Assembly (NCBI GenBank): GCA_036873755.1
Contig: JAVTVY010025297.1
Coordinates: forward strand, 50,448 to 114,447
Source: Hanleya hanleyi
Lineage: Eukaryota; Mollusca; Polyplacophora; Lepidopleurida; Hanleyidae
DNA length: 64,000 nt
Reading direction: 5' to 3'
The translations under genes were made by a program, and so were the position numbers. The notes under the pieces are model-generated. The model was given only the letters and a program-made list of their open reading frames with translations, was not told where the DNA came from and searched no databases. Of this stretch, positions 11,042 through 22,440 are shown one piece after another (position 1 is the stretch's first letter; every line of letters begins with the position of its first letter).

Positions 11042-12964
11042 GCGTCTAAATGCGTGTCTGAAGGACTCGATTTAGACCCTTTTTTCACGAAACAGCACAA
11101 GCTGTGGATTTCAGTTTCATGTGATAACTATAAACATAACGCAATCGCGCTAAAACTTTCACATATTGTGTACTTATATGTTCTCTTGCCGTTACATTAA
11201 AACCTAAGTATTTTTAGGACATTTTATTTTTTCGATTTCAACCGCACCACGTATAGGCCAAAATCCCGCCTGATCGTACCATCACCTTTAGACCAACTGG
11301 ATCTTACTCAGCTCTCTCCAGGCAATGATGCATTTTATCTGCAATACTGTATATCCTGTCCAGATTTATTTGAAATTTTACATGTATATACAACGCTATT
11401 TCATCAAGGTATTCCTGTATCATTTGCTTGGATTCCATCTAAATTGGATATACCGGGGAATGAGCAGGCAGATATGCTTGCTAAACAAGCTCTCAATTTA
11501 ACAAATGTAACATCTCCACTCAAGCTGTCTTTATCCGAGGTAATGTCAATGCTCAAACCTCGGTTTACCCGCATGTGGTAAGACGACTGAGACACATCAA
11601 ATAAGGGACGTTTCTATTATTCGTTTAATCCCTTTGTTATTTTACCACACGATTTCTCTTTATCATGCCGACGTTCTGAAGTTATATTTTTGAGGGCGCA
11701 GTCTGGTCATTTACCAACGAGCTGTTATTTACATCGATTTAAGCTCCACGAGACGGGTTTATGTGATGAATGTTTAGTTGAGGATAATATTCCTCATTTA
11801 TGGTTTTACTGTTCACGCTATGATCAAGAACGTTATAGATTTTATGATCATCTTTTACAGGCTAGTGTTTTCCACCCATCCATGAAGACGTTTTCTTAAC
11901 CGAGCCGAAACCATGGTAAGGTGTACCAGGCTGTCGCCAATTTTCTTGGCAGCTGTCGGCGTTTTTAACTGTTTAATCTATAGCTGAATCTTTATTGATT
12001 TATTTTTAACAGGTGTCTACTTAAAACGTCTTGTGTCTCAGCGTCTTAGCTATTGTGAACTCAACTATTATTTCGCTTATATTTATCGCCACTATTGATT
12101 TATCTACTACCTGTGATATGTAAGCGACTCCTACTTAACATAAGCATTGATTTGTGGCATGCGTTGCATGTGTTTTATTTCGTTTTATGGACATAGATCT
12201 GTGATATGCCCGTGGTATTTTTCCCCCATTTTTATTGATTTTAATTTTAATTCATCTGTGATATATGCACCCTCTTTTGTACTATGATTGATTTTAACTT
12301 CATTCATTGCAACTGTTTTATACATTAATGTTCTTTATCACCGCAAATACCTTAAAAAATGATATGTTTTTTCTTTTATGAATGATTACAATATGCTGGT
12401 CGTTGAAGTTTTTATATTATTATTTAAATTCAAGTGTTACCCCTCCCTTCCTGTCCATTTTTAACCTTGCCAACTACCGCCTTTGGAGTTTTAACGTACA
12501 TGTTTATATTTTACTTCAGAAAAGTACATTTTTATCTGTTTAAAGCATAGTATTTATTTTAGAACAAAAAGTATTTATTTTTTATTACCAAGTACCGTTT
12601 TTTTTATGTTTAACTGTTTCTTTTTAAAGCAAAATTACTGGCCTGGTCTACATCATTCAGCTTAGGATGGGAAGACACAAATTAAAAATTTGGTTGATTG
12701 GTTGACGAGTCTCGACTCCAGAGCAACGACACGGCCGTGCTGTACGCGGATAGTTGTTCCCCGATCTTAGATAATAATCATTTATATGTTTTCTTATATA
12801 CACCTAAATTTGCTGTTTCTTGTTATTATCATTCCAGTTGCTTCTTGGAGTTCCACATACGCAGTGGTTACCATTTAGACAGTTCTGAAACAGCGTTATT
12901 ATGTAATGCGCCGTAAAAGGGGGTTTGTTATTTAATATGTAATGCTTCGTAAAACGGCGTTTTT

Positions 12965-14473
12965 GTCCTCCGCCACGAAGTGGTGGGAGGACTTGGAAAT
13001 GCTAGCCGTCCGTCCTTCCGTCCGTCCCTCCGTCCGTCCTTCCGTCCGTCCCTCCGTCCGTCCTTCCGTCCGTCCGTCCGTCCCACATCTTGTGAACGCG
13101 ATATCTTGAGAACAATTCGACCAATCGACTTCAAACTTGACAAGGTGCTTCACATCAGTTAGACGGCCATTGGTATTGATTTTCACTGAGGTACGTAATC
13201 CAAGATGGCCGCCATCGACCATATTGGATTCTGTCCGTCCCACATCTTGTGAACGCGATATCTCAAGAACAATTCGACCAGTCGACTTCAAACTTGAGAA
13301 GGTGCTTCACATCAATTAAACGGCCATTGGTATTGATTTTCACTGAAGTACGTAATCCAAGATGGCCGCCATCGACCATATTGGATTCTGTTCGTCCCAC
13401 ATCTTGTGAACGCGATATCTCAAGAACAATTCCACCGATCAACTTCAAGCTTGGGAAGGTTCTTCACATCAGTCAGACGGCCATTGGTATTGATTTGTAC
13501 TGAGGTACGTAATCCAAGATGGCTGCCATTGACCATATTGGATTCCACCCGTCCCAGATCTTGTGAACGCGATATCTCGAGAACAATTCAACCAATCGAC
13601 TTCAAACTTGGGAAGGTTCTTCACATCAGACGGCCATTGGTATTGATTTTCACTGAGGTACGTAATCCAAGATGGCTGCCATTGACAATATTGGATTATG
13701 TCCATCCCACATCTTGTGAACGCGATATCTCGACAACAGTTTGACCAATCCTCTTCAAACTTGAGAATGTGCTTCGCATCAGTTAAACGGCCATTGATTT
13801 TGATTTTCACCGAGATACGTAATCCAAGATGGCTGCCATGGACCATATTGGATTCACTCCGTTCCACATCTTGTTAACACGATATCTCAAAAACAAATCA
13901 ACCAATCGACTTCAAACTTGGGAAGGTTTTTCACATCAGTTAGATGGCCATTGGTATTGGTTTTCACTGAGGTACATAATCCAAGATGGCTGCCATTGAC
14001 GATATTGGATTCCATCTGTCTCGGATCTTGTGAACGTGATATCTCGACAACAATTTGACCAATCAACTTCAAACCCGAGACAGTGCTTCACATCAGTTAG
14101 ACAACAATTGGTATTGATTTTCATTGAGGTAGTATATAATCCAAGATGGTTGCCATTGACCATCTTGGATTTCACTCACCCATATTGTACCCATCTGTGT
14201 TGTGAACGCGATATCTTGATCTGTTCCACTCATCGATTTATAAACCTCACCATCCACAAATCCATATACAACTACAGACTTACATTCCAGTGTTACACTA
14301 TCCATTACTGCTTTCCAAACCTCCTCAAATTGTCTCAACAATTCCAGATGAACGTCTCTTTCCACATACACATATCAACTTTCCAAGTTATATTTAAGGA
14401 GATATTGGAAGTGTATATGCTGTATGCTCTCAAACAGGCTACTTGGCGGAGGACCTGCTAGCTACTCAGCTTG
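12965..14473 (-). mobile_element. Helentron-like nonautonomous element A with 157-bp cores
   Basis: Unit 2 has no insertion at this place (about 23270-23325: 'ggcgttttgttactt'), while unit 1 has 1.5 kb between 'ggcgttttt' and 'gttacttaataag'. Read on the minus strand it begins near 'agctgagtagct', carries TCCTCCGCCA about 20 bp in, has seven ~157-bp direct repeats (13080-14215), then a TCCGTCC-type simple repeat (13006-13082). It ends in an imperfect hairpin, TCCTCCCACCACTTCGTGG..., whose 3' half TGGCGGAGGA is the complement of the 5' subterminal motif. This matches Helentron/HINE layout (subterminal inverted repeat, 3' hairpin, T|T insertion). Open frames over the repeats are repeat artefacts. 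Confidence 0.65.
13080..14215. repeat. 157-bp tandem core array A (about 7 copies)
   Basis: The landmark 'gtcccacatcttgtgaacgc' recurs at 157-bp spacing (13080, 13237 and on), with 'gatatctc(a/g)agaacaatt', 'cttcaaacttg' and 'aatccaagatggc(c/t)gccat' in each unit. Copies diverge towards 14215. The core is recognisably related, in reverse orientation, to the array at 57480-60865. Confidence 0.85.
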
Positions 14474-15818
14474 TGTTACTTAATAAGTGACGTAATGTAA
14501 TCTGTAATGCCATCTTCCCACGAGCGCATAATTCCCCCACATCAATAATACCTCATATTCAAAGAGTAGCGTGTCATGTGCATGCCCTAAATATACATCA
14601 TCCTTACATCATAGCTAAATTTGTCAGAAAATTTCTGACACGCCGGTCTCTGGAATGTTCCCACAAAGTAGATCCTATCCCAAATAGCACTGGTTGGGAA
14701 TTATCTTGGTCTAAAACTATCCCCCAATCAGAGTACTGCTCTTGTGTTGCCAGAAATATCCACCAATCAAATTTGGGGTATTTCCACCTTCTAACATATC
14801 AACCAATCAAATCGTAGAACAGTTTGCCGTCTAAACATAGGTACCAATCTGAACTTGCAAGCCCACTATAAGTCCTAATAAACTAGATAATATATTAAAA
14901 TAGCATTGAAGTCATCACGACCTACATGTAAGCCGCGGTTAATAAATCATGGTGATGATCGACTTATTAAACCGTATACATTCCAATTGTACACCGTGTA
15001 AGACAGATTTGTATTGTTATTCGAAGTTCTGGGTGATTTTACGGTTAACGCTGTATTCCTCTGGTTGTGCGCATTCAGACAGTTGGTCATTTTAATAGTA
15101 AGTAGTAATATTAATTCATATGATAAATCTGCATAATTTATGTTGTTTTTGGAGACAGAATTAATACTTTAATTAGGCGTGTCAGTCAGCAGAAAAATTA
15201 CTGTATACACGTATGTTGTTAATTATAGTATTTATATATATATTTTTTAAATATCCCCATCACACTGTGACCTTCGATCTTCGAACAAATTACAGCACAC
15301 GGACAATTCGTGTATAAGTAAGACTTTTTCTTTTTGGGAACGAGCAACTTAATTTTAAGCCCACGCCAGAAAACTTCTGCTTGAGAAGTGATCAAAGTTC
15401 ACTTGCCGATTAACAGTGGTGTATACAGTGGTGTACAACGTTCACTTGGAGCGTCAGTTGCCCTCAACCTGTGAATAACTCAAGCAATACACGACTGACA
15501 TCTCATCATTCCCAATTGCTGGAGGGGATGGTGTAACAGCACACAGACCCTTCACGCCTTAATGCACAAATAACGGCATAAAATGACATACATTTCAGTA
15601 GAGCATGTAATTTATGTCAATTGGCTATTGCCAACAAATGAAATAAATAATGTATTGCCATTGTAATGTCAATTGCGGAAGGCAACATGAGATCTTGGAA
15701 GTCAAATGAAAACACAATTTGCATGCAACCCACACTGAGTCAAAATAGCAAGTCAAGGGCACAGCTGTGGGGCACAGCTTTTGGGGTTACGTTCGGCTAG
15801 TTATAGCAAGCGAAGCCC
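14474..15818. other. Non-coding tail of unit 1
   Basis: AT-rich sequence collinear with 23320-24662 of unit 2. It contains the repeated word 'accaatca(a/g)a' several times (14710-14850) and the 'gacagaattaatactttaat' block. No coding frame longer than 80 codons and no domain seen. Confidence 0.6.
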
Positions 15819-16129
15819 TGTGGAATGCCCATCCTCCTTTTCTTCTGCACGACTTTCGTGCAAGTAGCTCCTTGTCAAAGAATGGGATTACTCTCAAATT
15901 TGACTGAAACATGAATTGCACGTTCAGTAATATCAAGGCTAGAATATTTCGCAATCCGATCAAACTCGATTTGTTTAGATTGATTTAATTTTTCCATTTT
16001 GATGGATACTGGCCCAGCGTCCATTTGTATATTCAGATTTGAACATTTATCATTCTTTTTTTCGATTTGTGAGCAATAATATGCGAACGATTTCTGGGTT
16101 CAATCAGCGCCAATCGCTGCCACGGAATA

Positions 16130-16655
16130 CTGCCATCAACCCTCGCCAAACTTTCTACCATATCTCCGAAAAGACAAAAAATGAGAAGCTAACACTCTAT
16201 GACTTTGTAGCGTATCATATTGGCTTTATTTTGAACCTATTTGTATAACCACCCCCGCGAGTAGATTATCGTGGGTAAATTCAAAATGGAGGCCATGAAA
16301 AGTGCTATTTTCGTTTTTTTTTTTTTTTTTTAATTCCTGCTTTTGTGCGAACTAACGCATCGGACTAATATTGACTAATTCATCATGCAGATTTTGCGAA
16401 GAAAATCCCGACAAAAAAAAGGTGAAAAGTGAGCGAAAAATCGACCAAAAATGCCTTTTTCAAATTCACGTCCCTGTGACGACATCAAAGCCATCATCAT
16501 TGATTTCTTTATTTTTACCTTTTCTCTGGTAGAGCTTCATCCAAGGGTATAATATGACAAGTTTAGTTTCAACCTCCTATCTCAACAAGCATATTTAGGG
16601 TTATCCAAATGACTCACCTCTCCCCCCGCCCACCTCAACCTCTCAGGCCTGATCC
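16130..16655 (+). mobile_element. Old diverged TTAA MITE copy (unit 2)
   Basis: Carries the family's internal order: 'taccatatctccgaaaagac', 'gggtaaattcaaaatgg', 'atcatgcagattttgcgaag', 'tctggtagagcttcatc', ending with 'aggcctgatccggttaa'. The left terminus is lost. A matching copy is at 25010-25577 in unit 3; unit 1 has lost the region by deletion. Non-coding. Confidence 0.6.
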
Positions 16656-16970
16656 GGTTAAACAGAATGTTAAATACCTGGTTCGCTGGAGTTTACTCGT
16701 CAAATCTGAAGTGATCCTAACGCAATAGCCGTTCATCTCTCTTCTGAGGCATCATGGCAAATATTTCAATGCAAGACCAGTTTAGCCAGCGTTATATTGG
16801 TACTGACATTAAACAGCTAAGCGATGACAGAGCGGGGTAACAATGCGGACAGTTTAGCCTCGGGGTGTTGACTTGATTATTTTAACATCGACTTTCTCGA
16901 TCTGTTTTCATCTATTTTTTTTTTATTCTCAAGTGACTACCTCCAGCGATAGACGGAATATCTAACATCG

Positions 16971-17392
16971 TCCAATACAATTTTACGGTTCGTCATTCAT
17001 TATTCGACCGTTGTCCGTTAAAGAATATCATTTAAAGACCTATTCCATATAACGGCATTAGCACCAAATTCAAAAAGACAATCATAGTGTACATAAACAT
17101 AGGCTAGTTCCCTGCCAGAGAGAAGTGGTCAACAATTTTCAGTGATACCGGCGAGACAGCGTGATGTTCCATTAATATCAGTCCAATACAATTTTACGGG
17201 TCTGGATCGTCATTCATTATTTAGCCGTTGTCCGTTAAAGAATATCATTTAAAGACCTATTCCATATAACGCCATTAGCACCAAATTCAAAAAGACAATC
17301 ATAGTATACATAAACATAGGCTAGTTCCCTGCCAGAGAGAAGCGATCAACAGTTTTCAGTGATACCGGTAAGACATCATGATGTTCCATAAA
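16971..17392 (+). repeat. 211-bp direct tandem duplication in unit 2
   Basis: 'tccaatacaattttacgg' starts at 16971 and again at 17182; both copies continue through 'tatcatttaaagacctattc' to the 'gatgttcca(t/c)(t/a)aatatca' end. Units 1 and 3 have one copy only, so the duplication is unit 2-specific. Confidence 0.85.
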
Positions 17393-19146
17393 TATCAAAT
17401 CCGTATCTCTGATCAGTATTCTTGATCCATTAATTCTTATGCTAACAGAAGAATGTGCCATTCATGAATATACTAAAGACACTCTACACATATACATGCA
17501 CAGTGCCTGACTTTCACTCTGTCGTATTTCACTCTTCCAGGTCTGGGATTCTGGTGTGTACCCAGTCCAGAGAGGGGCGTGGGGTGGTTCGTGAAACTCT
17601 ACCAGAAAATGCATTATCAAAAACACGCTGACCGCTCATTGTGACGTCATGGTGAACCCATATTCTAAAAAAATCTTTGTTTTGTCTGATTCCGGTCAGG
17701 TTTCCCCAATTTATATTTATCCGATTTTCATCCCAAAATGATAATTACCTAATGAAATAAAACATTGTTTTTGGCATTTGTATGCACAAAATGACACACA
17801 ATTTGAAGAAAAACAACAAAAACGCATTTTTTTGCTGTCACTGATTGTCGCCGTTTGAAATTACCCCATGATGGTATGTTCGGAGGGAATGCATCTAGGT
17901 TCAAAATGAACACAACGTTATAAACTATGAAGTCACATAGTGTCAGATATCAGGCTTTATCGTTCCACAGGTCGTACAGAAAGCCAAGCAAGCTTAGGTA
18001 AATCTTGTCCATACAAATTTAAGAAAAAAACATCCGTTTTTAGGAAGTATGGTATTTCATGATGTCAAATCATAATTTTGTGCATTTTAGAGGGCTGAAC
18101 GACAATTTAAAGGACCGAAATTGATTATTTGTCTAAAACTGTTATCACTTCTCAATTAGATTGGTATTATTTTCAAACGGACATCTCCGAACCCACCTCC
18201 CAAACCCCGACAACGTGAATATTCTCTTGCCGAAGAAATCATTCACATCGGTGCCCGTGGGGCACATTAATAGGAAAAAATGACACTTCGAGCTTCACTT
18301 AGCGGATTCTAATGTGCACCATAATGTCCATACAAGGCCCATCTATTACCTTATCGGTCAGTGTTATCAGTTGCAACAGTTTGAAGTGATCTGTAGATAT
18401 AACACCTGCATTAGTATATACAAATATACATACAATCGCTTTTGTTGTCTCATGTATTTCCGTAGATCTGAAAGATTTCTGTTTTCCCGGCTGTACCTTT
18501 TGACAGGATGTACCGATTGTTTTCAAAGAAACTAGTACGTTAAGTAGATGAGAAATAAAACTTTAAATATGAAATGCGCGTCTCGAATAGCATAAACTAT
18601 GGCATTTTCTTGAACTATCTTTGAAATATTGGGAGCATGAGTGCCATGTTGTTAACAAGAACTCTCCAAAGTGGTAGGTTTGTATGAAATTGACAGTTTT
18701 GGGTTGAAAATGATGGTTTGCCAATCTGTAAACGTATGAAGATAAACAATAACCACAAAAATATTCACATGTTATAATCCTCTATTAAATTCCTAGTTAT
18801 TCAGCAAACCACGTCTTGGTTATCGTTTACCTTTATATAAAAAAAATGAAACTTTATGGAATATTGTTTTAGAAATTTGGTGCTAAATTACAAATACGAT
18901 AACTGGAGCAATGCTATTTGTACTAGTATGAACTGGCCTAATGGATAGAGTCGTGAAAACAGTTGTTTTTTGATTGATGACCTGATGGTTTGAATCCCAA
19001 AATATTCGTCGGAAATCTTTTAATAATTCTTTGCATTTTTCGACTTTGCACGACGACTGCAATATACAATGTATATGTGAATACTTGTTTGTGACATAAA
19101 AAGGCCAAATGAGAAAATTGTATGTTGATCATTCACGATGGGTCAG

Positions 19147-19660
19147 GCAACAAAATGCAGTGCATGACCATAATCCATTAGTTCTTCCAGCATTGTAGAC
19201 GTGGCGCACTTACAGTTGGTTATCAGAGTAAGCCCAGAATGGCCGTTCAGTCAAACGAAACTGGTCTTGCCAGAGATAGCCTACTGTGAGCTCAGTGAGC
19301 TAAGGGCGCATTCATTCGGAACTTTAAACATTGGTGATTATCCTTAATCCCCACATTGTGCGTGGTTGTCAGTCGTACGCCATATAGTCTGGTCTTCACA
19401 CACCGCATAGGAGAGTATATTTACAGTATATTTATTGTACAAACAAAATATATAAATAAAAGAATATGAACCAGCGAATGTCGTCGGGGTTTATCTTCAA
19501 AAAACGAGACTCGCAGACACTCAATGCAGCGAGTGAAGAATAAAATATCTCAGACAATCTCAAATTTGGTATGCTGATACCTGGTGTTTCAGGATTAGTC
19601 TTTGTTCACATGTTCCCATAGTTAGAGCCAACAAGACGGGGGAGGGGTGGATTGAATTTT
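19147..19660. other. Unit 2-specific sequence, nature unknown
   Basis: Between 'attcacgatgggtcag' and 'aagaaacagattctttt' unit 2 has about 510 bp where unit 1 has about 50 bp (8393-8440). No inverted ends or target duplication could be recognised, so insertion in unit 2 and deletion in unit 1 remain open. No ORF of note. Confidence 0.5.
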
Positions 19661-21050
19661 TTTCTGGACAATAAAAGTAGGAAGAAACAGATTCTTTTAA
19701 GATTTTTTATCTATAAACCTTACCACGAAATTTTTATTTGCATTGGGTGTCATACACATGCCCATATGGATGGCGACACCATGGACCGACTTAATTTCTA
19801 AACAATAATATAAGAACACTTTAAAAGATCCTTTGAGATTTGGTATGTGGAGATTGTACCACAACATGTAGCTTTGGATTGTGTTTCATCTTACATCTGT
19901 AAAAAGCGACACCACCTGCGGGCCAAATTTGGATTCGCTGCTGTATAGTAAAAGGATAACGAACTTGGTATGTGAGTCTATTGCCGTAATGTGTTGCTTC
20001 GTATCGTGTTTCCTCAACATGTACTCATCTCAAGGGCCAACTTGAAATTAATGGCACATTAACGAACCCACAGTTGTACATGTAAATACTATGTCGCTTT
20101 GTATTGCGTTTTGTCTTCATGCGAAAAAAGGTGGCGATTCCATAGGAAAACTTGAGCTTTCGGATAATAAAATGAAAATTCTTTTCACATGTGGTATGTG
20201 GAAACCTGAGCCCTGGCCACGAGATGCCGATTTGGATTTATCGTTCGAGAACATTATTATATGTACAGTAAGTTACGCTTTGATGTGTATATTTATCGTT
20301 GGGATAGAAACACCTGATTTAGTATGCTAGTGATATGCGCTGATGAATATATATATTAGGTAGGTAATTCCGCTTTTAGGTGAGGCATTTGGCCTATTGT
20401 CATCAATAATTTAGCGTCTTGAGTGGTAAGTGCAGGCCAGTGGGGTATAAATAGCAAGTGCTGCTGTGACATGTTATCGCATTTGCCCCGTGGCAATTAA
20501 AATTCCACGATATTTGTATTAACTTACAACATACCATCAACTTCCCTCGCATCAGATTGAAGCATGTGCCGGAGAGAATTTGTATTTTAACTGGCCTCAA
20601 TATCTAGATAAGTTCACAGATGGTTCCAAGTGCTCGGAGTCTGGGAAAACTGGAGCCTCTTTTACCATACCTGAGATCAAATATAATAAGTTTTATCATA
20701 TATCTGACCACGTTTCTGTTTTTAACACTGAAAGACTTCGCAAAGACTGAGCAATTTTTCTATCACTTAGCTTTTTATCTAAATTTAGACCACCTGGATC
20801 TTACTCAGCTCTCTCCAGGAAATGATGCATTTTATCTGGAATAAATCCTGCTCAGATTTATTTGAAATTTGACATGTATATACAACGCTATTTCATCATG
20901 GTATTCATGTATCATTTGCTTGAATTCCATCTAAATTGGGTATACCGGGAAATGGGCAGGCAGATATGCTTGCTCAACAAGCTCTTAATTTAAGAAATGT
21001 AACATATCCCCTCAGGCTGTCTTTATCCGAGGTAATGTCAATGCTCAACT

Positions 21051-21132
21051 GTCCCTTATTTGATGTATCCCAGTCGTCTTACCACATGCGGGTGCATGTG
21101 GTAAGACGACTGGGATACATCAAATAAGGGAC
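21051..21132. repeat. Perfect 39-bp inverted repeat with 4-nt loop
   Basis: 21051-21089 is the exact reverse complement of 21094-21132. Unit 1 has only the right arm at the equivalent LINE position (about 11575-11612), so the left arm is an inverted duplicate made in unit 2. Confidence 0.9.
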
Positions 21133-21523
21133 GTTTTTATTATTCGTTTAATCCCTTTGTTATTTTATCACACGATTTTTCTTTATCATGACGACGTTCT
21201 GAAGTTATATTTTTGAGGACGCATAAATTACATCGATTTAAGCTCCACGAGGCGGGTTTATGTGATGAATGTTTAGTTGAGGATAATATTCCTCATTTAT
21301 GGTTTTACTGTTCACGCTACGATAATGAACGTTTTAGATTTTATGATCTTTTACAGGCTAAGGTTTTCAACTTATCCATGGAGACGTTTTGTTTTAAACC
21401 AAGCCGAAATCATGATAAGATGTACCAGGCTGTCGCCAATTTTATTGGCAGCTGTCGACGTTTTTAATTGTTTAATATGTAGCTGAATCTTTATTGATTT
21501 ATTTTTAACAGATGTGTACTTAA

Positions 21524-22440
21524 CCCTACCTGGCCTGGCACTTTCCGCCCCCGTTGGTTTTTTGCTTGTATCTCCGAAACGACAAAAAATCGAGAGCTGA
21601 AACTCCGTGACTTTTTCGATTATCATATTGGATTCATTTTGAGCCTATTTGCATGACTCCCCGGGCAAAGGATCATGGGTGAATTCAAAATGGCGGCCAT
21701 GTGGGGGTACCAGAAAAGTGATGTTTTCGTCATATTTCTTCAAAAAATACACAAAAATTCAGCAAGTTGATTCAACGCGATTCGATGCATTTTTCTGAAA
21801 CATATGGCTTAGCATCACCAAAAAACACCCCTTGATTTGTTCCCCCTTCCTCCCTTCCCCCATTAACCCTACCAGGCCTGGGGGAGGGGGGTCAAAATGC
21901 CCTCCTACCAAACTTTCTGCGATATCTCCGAAACGCCAAAAAATGGAGAGCTGAAACATTCGTGACATTATAGGGTATCGCATTGGGGTCATTTTCAGCC
22001 TATATGCATACCCCCACCGGCAGAGGATCATGGGCAAATTCAAAATGGCGGCCATGTGGGGTACCAGAAAAAGTTATGCTTTCATCATATTTCTTCAAAA
22101 TTTTTGCTTTTATCTACGGAAAAGTGGGTAAAACTTATTTTATTTCATATCAGATTATTATTTACTAATTTATCATGCAGTTTTTGCTAAGAAAAAACAA
22201 AAATAAAAAAAATCGACGATTTTGACCGAAAATCGTCCAAAAATGCTCTTTTTGAAAATGACGTCACAGTGACGTCATCATGGCGGCCATCTTGGATTTT
22301 CTGGTAGAGCTTGACCCAAAGATATAGTGTGGTAAGTTTCAGCCCTCTAGCCTTAGCGATAGCGAAAATATATAGGGGGGGCACTTTCCGCCCCCCCCCG
22401 CTGGCTGTGATACACCCCAAATCGCCCAGGCCAGATAGGG
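21524..22440 (+). mobile_element. Compound TTAA MITE insertion in the unit 2 LINE
   Basis: Unit 1 reads 'gtctacTTAAaacgtc'; unit 2 reads 'gtacTTAA' + insert + 'TTAAaatgtc', a four-base TTAA target duplication. The insert begins CCCTACCTGGCCTGGC and ends GCCCAGGCCAGATAGGG, ~17-bp inverted ends. It holds a 5' half copy (21524-21862, followed by about 100 bp of unrelated DNA) and a complete 574-bp copy (21867-22440), separated by another TTAA at 21863-21866. TTAA targets with CCC ends point to mobilisation by a piggyBac-type transposase. No transposase is encoded. Confidence 0.8.

Larger units (their letters stand above)
10305..11286. mobile_element. 982-bp element with ~29-bp inverted ends inside the LINE
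   Basis: Unit 2 reads 'tatctaaatttagaccacc' without interruption; in unit 1 the same sequence is split between 'taaa' and 'tttaga'. The ends are imperfect inverted repeats: GGAGATGGTATTG..AGGCGGG at the left and the complement of GGTGATGGTACGATCAGGCG at the right. No target-site duplication is visible. The 61-73-codon open frames inside show no known domain. A small nested inverted repeat (10945-11041) and a tRNA-like segment lie within. Confidence 0.65.
10085..12705 (+). pseudogene. LINE 3' region in unit 1 (RNase H, zinc knuckle, 3' UTR)
   Basis: Frame pieces: 10117-10304 has the RNase H start (FTDGSKCSESGKT, first catalytic Asp) and VSVFKTKRL. After the element at 10305-11286, 11287-11581 carries GIPVSFAWIPSK and GNEQADMLAKQAL (last catalytic Asp). 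11690-11899 has GLCDECLVEDNIPHLWFYC, the CCHC knuckle. A long AT-rich 3' UTR ends in TTGATTGG repeats at about 12690-12705, a LINE microsatellite tail. Frames are broken by indels. It is a dead copy of an I-superfamily LINE; its paralogue is at 20560-23022. Confidence 0.75.
6084..15818 (+). repeat. Tandem unit 1 of a ~9-10 kb segmental duplication
   Basis: Starts at 'tgtggaatgctcat' and runs to the same landmark at 15819. Shared landmarks with units 2 and 3 include 'tttagccagcgttatatt' (6192, 16780, 25697), 'accaaattcaaaaagacaat', 'cttgccgaagaaatca' and an RNase H LINE. Unit 1-specific changes: a deletion joining 'aatcgaggccatgaaaag' directly to the 'tttagccagcg' block (about 880 bp lost), about 300 bp lost near 8007, and insertions at 6630-6932, 9073-9832, 10305-11286 and 12965-14473. 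It holds no host gene. The unit's own origin is unknown. Confidence 0.85.

Noticed and set aside
12928..14371. Overlapping frames of 61-143 codons over array A
   Set aside because: By-products of the 157-bp core and the CCGTCCTT simple repeat (Gly/Arg/Asp and Pro/Ser/Arg runs).
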